Positions 1 through 10,313 of a stretch of DNA of 20,542 nt are shown piece by piece. The notes beneath the pieces are model-generated. The model was not told the DNA's origin. It searched no databases and was given only the letters and a program-made list of their open reading frames with translations. Origin of the DNA: Thamnocephalis sphaerospora (Eukaryota; Zoopagomycota; Zoopagomycetes; Zoopagales; Sigmoideomycetaceae); NCBI GenBank assembly GCA_003614735.1, contig KZ992693.1, forward strand, positions 1-20,542, read 5' to 3'. Position 1 is the stretch's first letter. Each line of letters begins with the position of its first letter. The translations under genes were made by a program, and so were the position numbers.

Positions 1-1558
1 CTCAACAAAGTTCTCGGCCGTGAGGTCTATGCCTCCAATCTTCAGCTGGGCGGAACGCAAATCATGCACAAAAACGGCGTTGCACATTTGGTTGCTGAGC
101 ATGATCTGCATGGCATCAACCGGATCATGCGCTGGCTCTCTTTTGTGCCAGAGTGCCGCGACGCGCCGCTGCCTATTTGGCGGAATCTGCAGGATCCCGT
201 CGATCGCGACATTGACGTGGTGCCGTCAAGCGTTCAATGTGATCCGCGCACATTCCTTGCGGGCAAGATGGAGCGCGATGAAAATGGCATTGAAAACTGG
301 ATGAGCGGCTTCTTTGACCGTGGCACCTTTATGGAGACGCTGGCTGGCTGGGCACGCAGTGTGGTAAGAATACTGCTGTCTGCGCCATCCATGGTCGAAT
401 GTCTACTCACCCTATCCAATGTGACGCTGCCGTCTACTGCATATATGTTAGGTGGTGGGCCGTGCGCGCCTTGGCGGCATCCCAATGGGCGTTATTGCTG
501 TGGAGACACGCACCGTAGACCGCGTCATTCCTGCAGATCCGGCCAACGCCGACTCGGAGGAGCAGGTGCACATGGAGGCTGGCCAGGTTTGGTATCCCAA
601 CTCGGCCTACAAGACTGCACAGGCTATTCGCGATTTCAACAATGGCGAACAGCTACCGCTTATTATTTTTGCCAACTGGCGCGGATTTAGCGGCGGTCAG
701 CGGGACATGTTCCACGAGATTCTCAAGTACGGCTCGTTTATTGTGGACGCGCTGGTGGCATATCGGCAGCCGGTGTTTGTGTATGTGGTGCCGAACGGCG
801 AGCTGCGTGGTGGAGCCTGGGTGGTGCTGGACCCGACCATCAATCCAGACTGCATGGAAATGTATGCCGACGAGACGAGCCGTGCCGGTGTCCTGGAGCC
901 CGAGGGTATCGTAGATGTCAAGTTCCGTCGGTCGCGGATACTTGAGGTAATGGCACGGCTGGATGAGCGCTACCGCAGCATTAAACAGCAGCTGGACAGT
1001 CCGGGTCAGTCGGCGACACAGCGTGCTGAGCTCAAGGCGCAGCTAGATGCACGCGAACGCGAACTGCAGCCGGTGTATCGCCAGGTGGCGTTACAGTTTG
1101 CTGACCTGCACGACACGCCCGGCCGTATGCACGCCAAGGGTGCAATCCGCAAAGTACTTTGCTGGCGCGACGCGCGCCGCTTCTTCCATGCTCGGCTGCG
1201 GCGCCGTCTTGCCGAGGAGCGCGTATTTGCATTGTTGCACGCTGCAGATAAGGATCTGCCGCGCAGCACGATGGTCAAGGAGCTGCATGCGCGCTGGCTC
1301 AACTCCGGCCATGGCGAAGATAAGCCTAGCGACGACAACAGCGACGTTGCTGTGGCAGATTGGCTTGAATCGGCGGCAGGGCAAAAGGCGATTGCCGACT
1401 GGCAGCAGAGCGTGTGTGCCCTGCGTGTTCGCACTCAGGTGGCAGTTTTAGCCGGCGAAGATCATGTCGCTGCCATCCAGGGATTAGCAGCAGCACTCAA
1501 AGCTATGTCGGTCGAACAACGGAGCGAGCTGCTATCGCAGCTGGGCTTGGCTTCGTAG
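1..1558 (+). CDS. ACC1: Acetyl-CoA carboxylase, C-terminal carboxyltransferase part (5' partial)
   Basis: Cytosolic multidomain enzyme that makes malonyl-CoA, the committed step of fatty-acid synthesis; only the C-terminal 489 residues of a roughly 2,200-residue family protein are here. Exons are <1..363 and 452..1558, with an 88-nt GT-AG intron at 364..451; joining restores [13 protein letters not shown], a family-typical stretch. Frame 1 is open from the first base. Seen motifs are [10 protein letters not shown] near the window start, VETRT after the junction, and [13 protein letters not shown] at about 670-710, all hallmarks of the eukaryotic ACC carboxyltransferase domain that moves CO2 from biotin to acetyl-CoA. 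The charged helical C-terminus ([17 protein letters not shown] onward) also fits. The biotin carboxylase and biotin carrier parts lie upstream of the window. It converges on the next gene, 277 bp away. An AT-rich stretch around 1650-1665 could serve 3' end formation. Confidence 0.96.
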
Positions 1559-1835
1559 AAAGATAAGCGTCAAAGGCATTTACTGGGGCGCCCAGCTAGT
1601 TGTAATATCATGCAGGTTCTGCATCCACCGATTTACTGTGCGCGACAATGCGATAAATGTATATTTTACCACCACAAGTGCGACGCATATGGCCGCCAAG
1701 CATTATGGAGCCGTCGATATCGGCCTAAATGCTAAGCAAGCATGTCATACAAGCATGTGATGTTGCCTCGACACGGGTAGGATTGCGACAGCCTATAAGC
1801 TACACTTTATAATTCAATACAACGAGCGGTATGCT

Positions 1836-3335
1836 TTAGCTGCACCGTGTAATACCATCGGCGCATGTGCGGCATGTAGTTCCCTGCGGGCACTGCATGA
1901 CGAGGACTTGGCCGTTGGTGCAACGAGAGAGCTGGTTTGTGCCAACGCACTGATCCTGGCCTTCCATGCAGGTAGAGTAAGTCGGCGTGCTTGGGCTGCT
2001 GCTGTATGATGAGGGCTGCTCATTGGGAAGCTTTCTGGATGCATCCAGCTCGCCAGCGTAATTGGTAGATGATGGCATCGACGGCTCGTTGGGATATCCA
2101 CCAGGGATGGTCTGCTCAACGGGGCTGCTGGCTGGCTTGTACGTATGCTTAGGACGGCACCTCTTGAGAGCTGGGCGCTCGTTAGGATAGCCGCCGTAGG
2201 ACGGCTGCTGCTGCTGTTCACTAGGAGATTGACCAGGATAGCTGCTAGGCGACTCCTCACCAGAGGGTGTGCCATAGGACGGCTGCTGCTGCTCACCAGT
2301 AAACTCTCCGTTGGTCGTATCCTCGCCAGAAGGCGTACCATAGGATGGCTGCTGCTCCTCACGAGGAAACTCTCCATTGGTCGTATCCTCGCCAGAGGGA
2401 GTGCCGTAGGACGGCTGCTGCTGCTCACTGGGTGACTGGCCAGGATAACTGCTGGGAGAATCCTCGCCAGAGGGAGTGCCATAGGACGGCTGCTGCTGCT
2501 CACTGGGCGACTGATTGAGATAGCTGTTGGGCGGCTTCTCGCCAGTAGGCGCGCCATAGGACGGCTTCTGCTGCTCGCTAGGCGACTGGCCAGAATAGCT
2601 GTTTGGCGAATCCTCACGAGGAAGCTCACCGGTGGCCGTCTCTTCGCCATTAGGCGTGTTGTAGGCCGGCTTTTGCTCCTCACTGAGCGACTGACTAGGA
2701 TAGTTGTTGGACGGTTCCTTGCCAGTGGACGTGTCATAAGATGGCTTCTGCTGCTCGCTGGGCGGCTGATCAGGATAGTTGCCGGACGACTCCTGATCAG
2801 TCGGCGTGTTATATGCCGGCTTCTGTTCTTTACTGGGTGACTGGTCAGCATAGCTGTTGGATGACTCTTTACGAGGAAGCTCGCCGGTGGCCGTCTCCTC
2901 TCCAGTGGGCGTGTTATAGGCCGGATTTTGCTCCTCACTGGGCGACTGACTAGGATAGCGGTTGGATGGCTCCTCATCAGTGGACGTGTCATAAGATGGC
3001 TTCTGCTGCTCGCTGGGCGATTGGCCGGGGTAGCTGCCTGAGGGTGAGTACGAGTTCATGTAGCTGTTATAGGACGGTTGTTGCTCCTGCTGTCCACTGG
3101 GGGACTCTCCAGGCATCAGCGGCTCATTGCGACGCTCTTCAGGCATCTGCGGTTCGTTGCGACGCTCTTCAGGCATCTGTGGCTCATTGCGATACTGCTG
3201 CGATATATCCTGCTGGATAGGGCTATTGTCTGAAGGAGAAGTCGGTGTGCCATTGGAAACGTAATTGGCAGAGACAGCCGGCATAGCCAGCGCGGCTGCC
3301 AGAAAAAGGGTGGCAATGATACGAGTGGTGTGCAT
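1836..3335 (-). CDS. Secreted Gln/Ser/Pro/Tyr-rich tandem-repeat protein with C-terminal CBM19-like module
   Basis: Single-exon gene, 499 residues. The frame is open for 111 codons upstream, but the ATG at 3335 is chosen because it starts a clear signal peptide (MHTTRIIATLFLAAALAMPA, predicted cut after VSA, residue 23). Residues about 47-76 hold three copies of a 10-residue RNEPQMPEER unit. Residues about 95-380 hold about 11 degenerate repeats of roughly 25 residues built on YPGQSPSEQQ-PSYGTPSGEE. The tail has seven cysteines at 456, 463, 472, 482, 488, 491 and 498; the C-x6-C-x8-C-x9-C-x5-C spacing and the CPQGTTC motif resemble CBM19 chitin-binding modules and match the end of the LPMO at 16759. 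Inference: a cell-wall or extracellular-matrix protein whose disordered, extended repeat region spaces or displays a chitin-binding end. The repeat function is unknown; no enzyme domain is visible. Confidence 0.85.
   Translation of the reverse strand: MHTTRIIATLFLAAALAMPAVSANYVSNGTPTSPSDNSPIQQDISQQYRNEPQMPEERRNEPQMPEERRNEPLMPGESPSGQQEQQPSYNSYMNSYSPSGSYPGQSPSEQQKPSYDTSTDEEPSNRYPSQSPSEEQNPAYNTPTGEETATGELPRKESSNSYADQSPSKEQKPAYNTPTDQESSGNYPDQPPSEQQKPSYDTSTGKEPSNNYPSQSLSEEQKPAYNTPNGEETATGELPREDSPNSYSGQSPSEQQKPSYGAPTGEKPPNSYLNQSPSEQQQPSYGTPSGEDSPSSYPGQSPSEQQQPSYGTPSGEDTTNGEFPREEQQPSYGTPSGEDTTNGEFTGEQQQPSYGTPSGEESPSSYPGQSPSEQQQQPSYGGYPNERPALKRCRPKHTYKPASSPVEQTIPGGYPNEPSMPSSTNYAGELDASRKLPNEQPSSYSSSPSTPTYSTCMEGQDQCVGTNQLSRCTNGQVLVMQCPQGTTCRTCADGITRCS
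2187..3047 (-). repeat. About 11 coding tandem repeats of roughly 75 nt
   Basis: The units encode Y-x2-QSPSEQQ-K/Q-PSY-x-TP-x-GEE-type repeats. Some units are extended by TATGELPR or TTNGEFPRE and two late ones are shortened to the EQQQPSYGTPSGE core. There is a second level of order: a three-unit block (plain unit, unit with ETATGELPR, plain unit) occurs twice in a row, then gives way to more uniform PSYGTPSGE units towards the C-terminus. This indicates block duplication followed by local expansion. All length changes are multiples of three, so the frame is kept. Unit boundaries are approximate. Confidence 0.85.
3110..3197 (-). repeat. Three 30-nt coding repeats (RNEPQMPEER)
   Basis: Three adjacent copies near the mature N-terminus of the secreted repeat protein. 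The first two translated copies (N- to C-terminal) are identical; the third reads RNEPLMPGES. This charged repeat differs from the Gln/Ser/Pro array that follows. Confidence 0.85.
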
Positions 3336-4432
3336 GATGGCAACTTTTGTAAAGACGATGTATGTGTAATTTCGATGCCGGTAATTTGGGCGCGCGGCGC
3401 GGGCAAAGTAGACCGGAGTTCTAGGTGGGGAATGCAAGAAAGCAGGGATCGAGTATGGAGACAGCTGTGCCATGCATCGAGCGTTCAGCGTACATATATA
3501 TGCTACTTCCCATCTGTGAAATCCATATTGACGTCGCCGAGTGGTATGATCTCCATGTGGCGTTTCCTTACCGCTGAAACACCAGCACCAAATTGGCCTC
3601 GTCATTATCTGCTTTTTAGCCGAGCTCTGTCCTAGTTGGTGTGGTGTGCTCCCTGAAACAGCGCACACATAATCCTTTTAGTAGTATATCTATGGTACCT
3701 GTTTCAGTTGCCCATAATGAAGTACGGGGCGCATGTGGTGGTGAGGTGCTGTAGTATATGCCGCCAGCAAACAGCGCTAGCAAATATCAGCATACCAGAA
3801 AGGATGGTATCCGCAGAATCGCATGATCTTATCAACACCAGTGTATTTCAGAGGAACATGATGCGTATGCCATCGGGTGCAAAATGCCGACGCTCGCCAA
3901 GACTGTGCTATCGAGTGGTGCAGGACACGCTAGTATTTGCTTCAGTCGCAGACAGATAGCACATGGCAAGCGTAACTTTTTCGTGTTGTGGGTACACAGC
4001 CTTGCCTTCGGTCGCAAGTTTTTGCGAGTCCGAAACACAACAAGAGCAGCTTGAAACCAACGTGATAGGTGTCTATATACAACATGTTTTAGATCTCCCA
4101 TTGCGCCACGCAGTTCTACTGCTCCTTGCTTGGTACGCACGCTTGTCGTTCATCGCTGGTAGTGCCAGGTAGTAGGCTGTTGCTCAGTTGTCGCGCCATA
4201 TTTCGGCAGCCTTGGTAAGCCTAGCCCGTGAAGTTGCCTGTGTATGTGTTGCAGTTCGCGGCACGCCGTTTGCAGCAACACAAAGTACACAATCTCATTT
4301 AATGAAAATAAAAAGATGCAATGTATAGACAATCGTTGCCGGTTAGGCAAGAGGCATGATATGTGTACGTGTAGGTAACCGTATAAGCGATAGTAGTGAC
4401 TGTGATGGTAATGGTCGTGGCAATGGCGTTAT
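3336..4432. other. Intergenic region, no gene seen
   Basis: About 1.1 kb between two minus-strand genes: promoter of the repeat-protein gene on the low side, 3' flank of the Dnf3-like gene on the high side. Open frames here (e.g. 3708-3959, 3832-4140) are short, lack family features and look random. An A-rich patch near 4300-4316 and a run of TGGT/ATGG-like triplets near 4400-4425 are the only compositional features noticed. Confidence 0.6.
3493..3502 (-). promoter_or_regulatory. TATA-like element upstream of the repeat-protein gene
   Basis: An alternating TATATAT run lies about 160 nt upstream of the ATG at 3335, in otherwise mixed sequence. A TATA box is inferred from sequence and position only; the transcription start is not known. 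Confidence 0.4.
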
Positions 4433-7400
4433 TCAGTTGCCAGTGGCAGCGTTATAGGATGGCAGCGAGAATAGTGACGGGCGTTGTCCAAGAGAACGGG
4501 TGTAGATATCAGCGGTAACCGAAACTGACGAAGGGCGAGGGGCAGGTCTCGCAGTGTTGCTGTCGGCGCTTGGCGTTGCAGCATGTGCAAGCGTGGCGCT
4601 ACGCTGCCGGGCATCCGAGTCGGCAGCTAATTCGGACGTACCGCGCAAAGCAAGAGGTGTCGGATCGTACTGTCTAGGACGCCTGCTTGCATCCGCGATG
4701 TCATCTCCACCGGCGCTGTGAGCGTCCACTTCCACCGTCATGATGTGTTGCTCAACGTTAAACTCGGAAGCAAAACGTGGTTGTAGCTTCTCCAGCTGTT
4801 GAAATGCAGAAACATCCGTCGGGCGCCAGCTGTTTTGAAAGGCACGCACAGAAATCTCGGGCAGCAGCGCAATGGTGCAGCTGAGCACGACCATAGCCCA
4901 GAAATCAAAGCGTCCAGCAGCACTGATGAACTGGCCGTGTACATCGTATCCCATCGCTGAGCCGCCTACCGGATAGGTAACCGAATAGACCAGCTGAAAC
5001 AGAAACCAAGCGCCGGCTTCCAGTATGATACCGACGGCTGTCACCCAGGACCAGTAGTGTGCGTCCAGCAGGGCCACCTTGAAGTTCACCGTCAGTACCA
5101 CTGAGGTGTATACCACCAGGCCCACCTGAAACAGCTGCGGCGAATCGTAGCGCGACATAGATCCAGTCAGGCCGCCGTGTACAATGAACGGGATGACCAG
5201 TAGAACAAGCGACTGCAGTGCGCCATGAAGCATGCACGACCAAAAGCGGCGTAGGTTGAACATGACTTCCTTCTGGCCAAGGCGATACAGCTCTGGCACG
5301 CGCATCAGCGTCGCCGCGGATAGATCCTGCTCTGTAATGCCGATAATGAGAACCGGAAGCACCGAGAATATCGTATTGTAAAGGCTCAGCGTCCACTGCT
5401 CGTACAGGCTGGTGCCGCTGTAGCCGGTGAATGCTTGGAAGCCAGCTTGGGTAAGGTAAAAGGCGATGCACTTGTAGAAGGTGCCAAACGTGAACTTGCA
5501 CACACGCACATACGACCAGCGACCGTGTACGAATAGCAGTCGCTGCAGGAACCGGAACCGCGCAATACTATAGTCGCTGGCGCGTGCGGCCTGCAAACCC
5601 TCACGACCGGTAATGCCGATACCCAGATGCGCCTCTTGGATCATGGCAATGTCATTGCCACCATCGCCGATGGCAAGGGTGACGGCACGCGGATGACGTT
5701 GGCGCATCAGCTGCACCACCATGGCCTTTTGGCAGGGAGATACGCGGCAGCAGATGATGGCGTCGCAGACCGTGCCAAGCTCAACCAGCGCGCTGACTGC
5801 GCCAGGGCTGTCGCGGCAGAGCGCGAGCGCAGCACCATCGATGACCAGCGAGTAGCCAGTATTGCATGCCAGACTGTCAGCTCGACGCAATGGCAGCTTA
5901 GCACGCGCTGCCTCCAGCTGTGCCTGTACGCATTCTACGGTGGCCAGCGCCGCATTACCGCCGCTCGATTCGGCTTCAGCCTGTTCGCCGCGGATGGTGA
6001 AGATGTGCGATCCCGGTGCAATCAGCGAACAGGATCGTCCAATGTTGACGGCCGTCTCGAGTTTGTCGCCGGTCAGCATAAATACCCGGATGTTGGCGCG
6101 ACGCAATGCAACAATGGTCTCGGGCACACCCGGCTGCAGGCGATCCTCCACGGCTGTAACGCCGCACATGCGCAGGCCGGCGCCATTCCGCCCCGATCGC
6201 TCCATCTCCTCCATCACTTCCTCCATGCGCTGAATGCGATTGCTGATGGCAGCTTGGGCATGAGCGTACTTTGCATGCCATACGGCGTACTCGTCCTCGT
6301 CAAGGTAGCGGTACGCATAGACCAAAGTGCGTAGGCCCACTTCAGCAAACTTTTCCAGGTGCTTCAGCGTCCGGCGGGCTGCGCCAGCATCAAATGGCGG
6401 CAGGCCATCGCCTGCAGACACTCTGTTATCCTTGCCGTCGGCTTTGGTTGGACTGACTGCCTGTTCCTTGCTGGGATAGGCGAGCAGGTCTATCAGCACA
6501 CTGTCGGCGCCTTTGCAGAAAAGTGCCAACCGGCCATTGGGCATGCGCACAATAACAGACATGCGCTTCCGCCGGCTGGAAAAGGGCAGCTCATCCAGCA
6601 CCTGGTACTCCTCGTGGGTATCGCGCTCAGCCGGGCCAGCCATGGGAGAAAGCGGATCCGGCGGCAGATGGAGATGACACGGATCCATGTCGGGGCTAGT
6701 GGCCGGCAGCTGGTGCGAGATGACAGGCGAAGCAGTCTCTCTAGCGGCGGAGACCGGGCCAACACGGCGAATACGCAGCCGCATCCGATCGTCATGGCGC
6801 TCACGCAGTTCAAAGCCAAAGTCGCGCGCACCGCCCACAAGCGCATGCTCGTCTGGCGACGTGCTTTGGTAGTCCATTGAAATCTCCTTGCCAGTGGCCG
6901 GGTCGGTTTTGGTGATGGGCACTACAGAATGGCAAACGCCAAGCGCGCGCAAAAACCACCATTCCTCGCTTTCTGTCACCATGGCGGCCTTTGCCGAAAG
7001 CACGGCGGGCGTCGCAGTTGGCACCGGAATAATGCAGCCGGTGTTGGCCTCGTCGCGAGACGCGCCGGTGCCACCGACATTGCTGGTCGTACTGGCTGAA
7101 GCGGCAGGCGCGTGCACCTCGCCACCGCGATACGCAATGCCAGCCACCGAGCAGGCGCGAAACTCCATAACGTTCTCCGTGAGCGTACCAGTCTTGTCGG
7201 TGAAGACGTACTGCACCTGGCCCAGATCTTCATTGATGGCACTGGTGCGTGCCTCGGCCGGCGTGTCGGAGGCCGGGTCGTACATTTCAAGGTCCTGTCC
7301 AATCAAGTAGGCCTGCGCCACCTTGACAAGCTCCATCGTCACGTAGAGCGAGATGGGAATGATTGTGTTGAAGAGCACGATAAAGCTGAAGAAGACGCTG

Positions 7401-8906
7401 GCCACGCCTTTGGCGCCATCTTCCTTGGGCAGATATCGCGGACGCCGGCGGTGAAGCCACTGCGACTGCAGCGCTGTCATTACCGATGCAAGCACCAGCA
7501 AAAGGACAAACACGCTAATGACTGCCCGGTTCATCTGTCGCTGTAGCATGGGCGCCTTGGTGCGCGCATTCTTGAGCGCATTCTGGCGAATTTTCGTGTT
7601 TTCGCCGGCATAGACCACCATGCCATAGATGAACGGCGTGTTACGCAGCACCGTGCCACGCAGCAGCAGATTGCGAATGCCGAGCGACGCACGTTCGTCC
7701 ACAGGCGCTACGGCGGCAAAGCTAGCGCGCGGCTCTCCGTCGAGTACCGGTTTGGAAGGTAGAAGCTGAAGGCAGCCGTTAAAGTCGTACAAGTCATCGT
7801 TTGGGTCTTCAGCTTGGACACATCCTGTACGCAATCAGCGCTCGCATCAGATAAAAGAACAAGCGGTCAAGCCCAACCTGGCCAAGTCTGACGTAGCCGG
7901 TGACAGGCATTGCGGCTGGGCAACGCAGCTTACCTCGGAGATCCGCCGTCTGCTCAGCCGTATTCGCCCGACCATGCAAAATTTTCGGCGTGTGCACCTC
8001 CTTGAGATTGGTCTCGCCGTCCAATGCGGCCGTTTCGACATAACAGTGGCCGTCGCCTAAAGGCGCGTGTAACAAGAGCAGGTCGGCCGGCACCCAGTCG
8101 CCGTCGCAAAGGCGCACCACGTCGCCAACCGCCAGCTGCCGCCAACGGATGCGCTGCCACACGCACGCGCTCATGTCGGTGGCGACCAGGCCGGGGGTGG
8201 CGATAGCATCCTCGGACGTGCTTACAGGCACCACGCTATCGTCGCTGCTTTGGCTACGATAGACACGCAGGATCTCGCACTGACGTTCGTTTTCCACCTT
8301 ATCCGCGCGATGCCGGCGAAAATCGTCGTAGGCTTCGTGCGCCATCGCAATCGTCACAAAGATCGCCAGTGGCAACACGGTAGTGTAGCGACCCGTAGGT
8401 GACCAGCCCGGTACCAGCTGAAGGGCTGAAATAAACACAAAGTACAGATTGGCGACCTTGGAAAACTGGGCCACTATTTGGCGCGGGAAAAAATTGAAGG
8501 CGTTATAGCGCGACGTGCGAATGGAGTTGGAAGGCGGCTGCGGCGCAGTAGCAGTGCGCGGCAGCAGAATACGCATGCCAGCCTCATCCTCGTCGCCAGC
8601 AGCGTCCTTTGGACCGCCAATGTCGGCGGATGGCTGGTCACTGTCGCGCCGATCAGAGCTGTACATGCTCATCGAGATGCGCCGAAACAGCGAATCGGAG
8701 CGCCGAAGCGAACGGCGGCGCATCTGCTCCTCGGCTTCGTCCACTCTGGCGGCCGTGGCCAGTTCCGTGTCGCTCGTTAGAAGGTTGCCAGTGTCGAGCG
8801 AGCCGGATGGCGCTTCTGCTGCGCTGCCCGTCAAGGTCGCATCCATGCTCTGGCCAGCAGCGGTGGCAGTAATGCCGGAGACCGTGGAGCGTGTGTCTTT
8901 GTCCAT
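4433..8906 (-). CDS. DNF3: P4-type ATPase (phospholipid flippase), Dnf3-like
   Basis: Complete 1,454-residue protein. Exons are 8906..7934 and 7824..4433, with a 109-nt intron at 7825..7933 (GTAAGC...CAG); the junction gives ADLRG-CVQAEDPNDDLY, matching the family. The ATG at 8906 is the first Met after an in-frame TAG. P4-ATPases use ATP to move phospholipids to the cytosolic leaflet of Golgi, endosome or plasma membranes, usually with a Cdc50 partner (not in this window). Seen: TSRYNAFNFFPRQ entry motif (131-143), actuator LDGET (295-299), PISL (about 481), phosphorylated Asp534 in DKTGT, KGAD (about 762), TGD (about 909), GDGGND (about 1044), then the C-terminal membrane segments. PGWSPTGRYTT and DWVPADLLLLH favour the Dnf3 subfamily over Drs2 or Neo1. 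The first about 125 and last about 110 residues are low-complexity, Ser/Ala-rich tails. Subfamily is less sure than family. Confidence 0.95.
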
Positions 8907-9140
8907 TTTCTTACAGGTCAAACGTGCGGCAGACAGCTGGTCAGCCGGCTAGACAGCCTAAATCGATACGGTAATAAGCGAAAGCGGAAATGTCAACGTG
9001 ATAGGCACGTGTTCGTTTTGCAATATCATTACGTCGCACCGCTTGCGTTTGGTACTACGTCGCATCGCGGCTTACCGGCTGTGGGACTCGAGGAAGGGCG
9101 CTTACGCTCACAGACGCGCACGGGGAGCGTCAGAGCGCAA

Positions 9141-9159
9141 GAGAGAGAGAGAGAGAGAG
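9141..9159. repeat. (GA)n dinucleotide tract
   Basis: Nine perfect GA units plus a G, about 240 bp upstream of the flippase start codon. On the coding strand of that gene it reads as CT repeats. Confidence 0.95.
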
Positions 9160-9738
9160 GGAAACAGACGGGTAAATGCTTTGCGTTTGCGCAAGGTGTG
9201 AGCTCGTAATGGGCAAAAAAAGGCGAAAGTGAAGCGTGCTGCAGTGGCAAAGGAAAAGTGCAAAGACAAATGCAAGACGCTGACAGCTGTGTCGCGGTGA
9301 GCAGGAGGGCGTCACAAGACACTTGCAGTGAAGGACGAGAAACAGCGTGCTAGGGGGCTGGCAGTTCGCAAGACGATTCAGACCAACAGGTGGAAATGCA
9401 AAGAGTGCGTAAGAAAGGTGAAGGCAACGTGCAAGTCGCACGCTTGAGCGTGCAGGTTGTTGGCAGGGCGTGCGCAGCGTTGCAAGGGGAGGGGGAAGTG
9501 AGTAATGCAGTGGCAGCCACGAAGGAGTTGGCGCAGATGGCTGATACGACACGGCGCGAGAGCAGTCAGGCGAGCGCGATAGCAAGTACACACCCGCACG
9601 CACACACAGGCGGCTGGCCCTGGTATCACAAAGGCGAATGTTCAAGGATGGATGTGGCGTTGTACGCACACGCAGTAAGCAGCACGTTAGAGAGAAGGCG
9701 AGCACAAGAATGGAGACGACGACACGGGTGCGAAAAGG

Positions 9739-9753
9739 GAGAGAGAGAGAGAG
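9739..9753. repeat. Second (GA)n dinucleotide tract
   Basis: Seven perfect GA units plus a G, about 0.6 kb from the first tract and in the same orientation, in the same purine-rich region upstream of the flippase gene. Confidence 0.95.
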
Positions 9754-10313
9754 CAGCGAGTGTTTTGTGAATGCAAGCAGACGCACATGCGGATGGTGCG
9801 TGGTAGCAAGTGGCGGCCTCGTGTCCAGTGGTGTTGGAACTACGACAATGTTGCGGGAAGCGGCATAGCCGCCGACAAGGAGGTTCACACCGGCTGCAAT
9901 GGGCAACGCAGCTCCCCACGCTTCATTCTTTATGCAAGCGGACAGCCAACTTTTAACACATGCGAGGGTACAGATGGGTGTGAGTGGGTGAAAATGCGCG
10001 ACTCAGTACGCGTGAATGAAAGCATATCGGCCGGAAAGGGAGCAAATTTAGAAACAGCGTCTGGAAATAGCGGCGGCAACGGTAATAACCGCGCTATCCT
10101 GTCAAGAACATGCGATGGAAGTACCAGTAGCGTAGCGCGTTCTCATGCGCCCAATGGCATGACTGTACTCCCAGAGATAGATCCACTTGACCTTCTCTTT
10201 CAGTTCCACCCATGCCCAGTATTCAACGTCTGTGCGCACGCCACGCCACTTGGCGGGGTTTTAATCAAACAGTGCAATAAGCGGCACACCTCGTCCTCTG
10301 GCACTGCGTCCAA

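Larger units (their letters stand above)
8907..10313. other. Long intergenic/leader region upstream of the Dnf3-like gene
   Basis: About 1.4 kb between two minus-strand genes with no supported CDS. The plus strand is purine-rich, so a transcript of the flippase gene would have a pyrimidine-rich leader; two GA tracts and a CA-rich patch near 9588-9609 lie inside. A 258-codon minus-strand frame at 9130-9906 is an artefact of CT-rich sequence, rich in Leu, Ser, Cys, Arg and His and without domains. The part near 10200-10313 is the 3' flank of the Cdc37 gene. Confidence 0.6.

Noticed and set aside
1814-2992. 392-codon open frame on the minus strand overlapping the repeat-protein gene
   Set aside because: It is an out-of-frame reading of the same 75-nt repeats; repeats in multiples of three keep all frames open. 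It is Arg/Ser/Pro-rich and lacks a signal peptide or domain, while the other frame has both.
5627-6334. 235-codon plus-strand frame antisense to the Dnf3-like gene
   Set aside because: Antisense shadow of conserved P-type ATPase codons, including GDGGND.
7809-7933. Apparent break of the flippase into two overlapping frames
   Set aside because: Not a frameshift: a 109-nt GT-AG intron (7825-7933) joins the two parts in frame and restores a conserved family motif.
8907-8921. Start of the flippase at 8921
   Set aside because: That codon is TTG; the first ATG in frame is at 8906.
9130-9906. 258-codon minus-strand frame upstream of the flippase
   Set aside because: Composition follows CT-rich DNA (Ser-Leu runs from the GA tract). 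No domain, no conserved start, no family resemblance.
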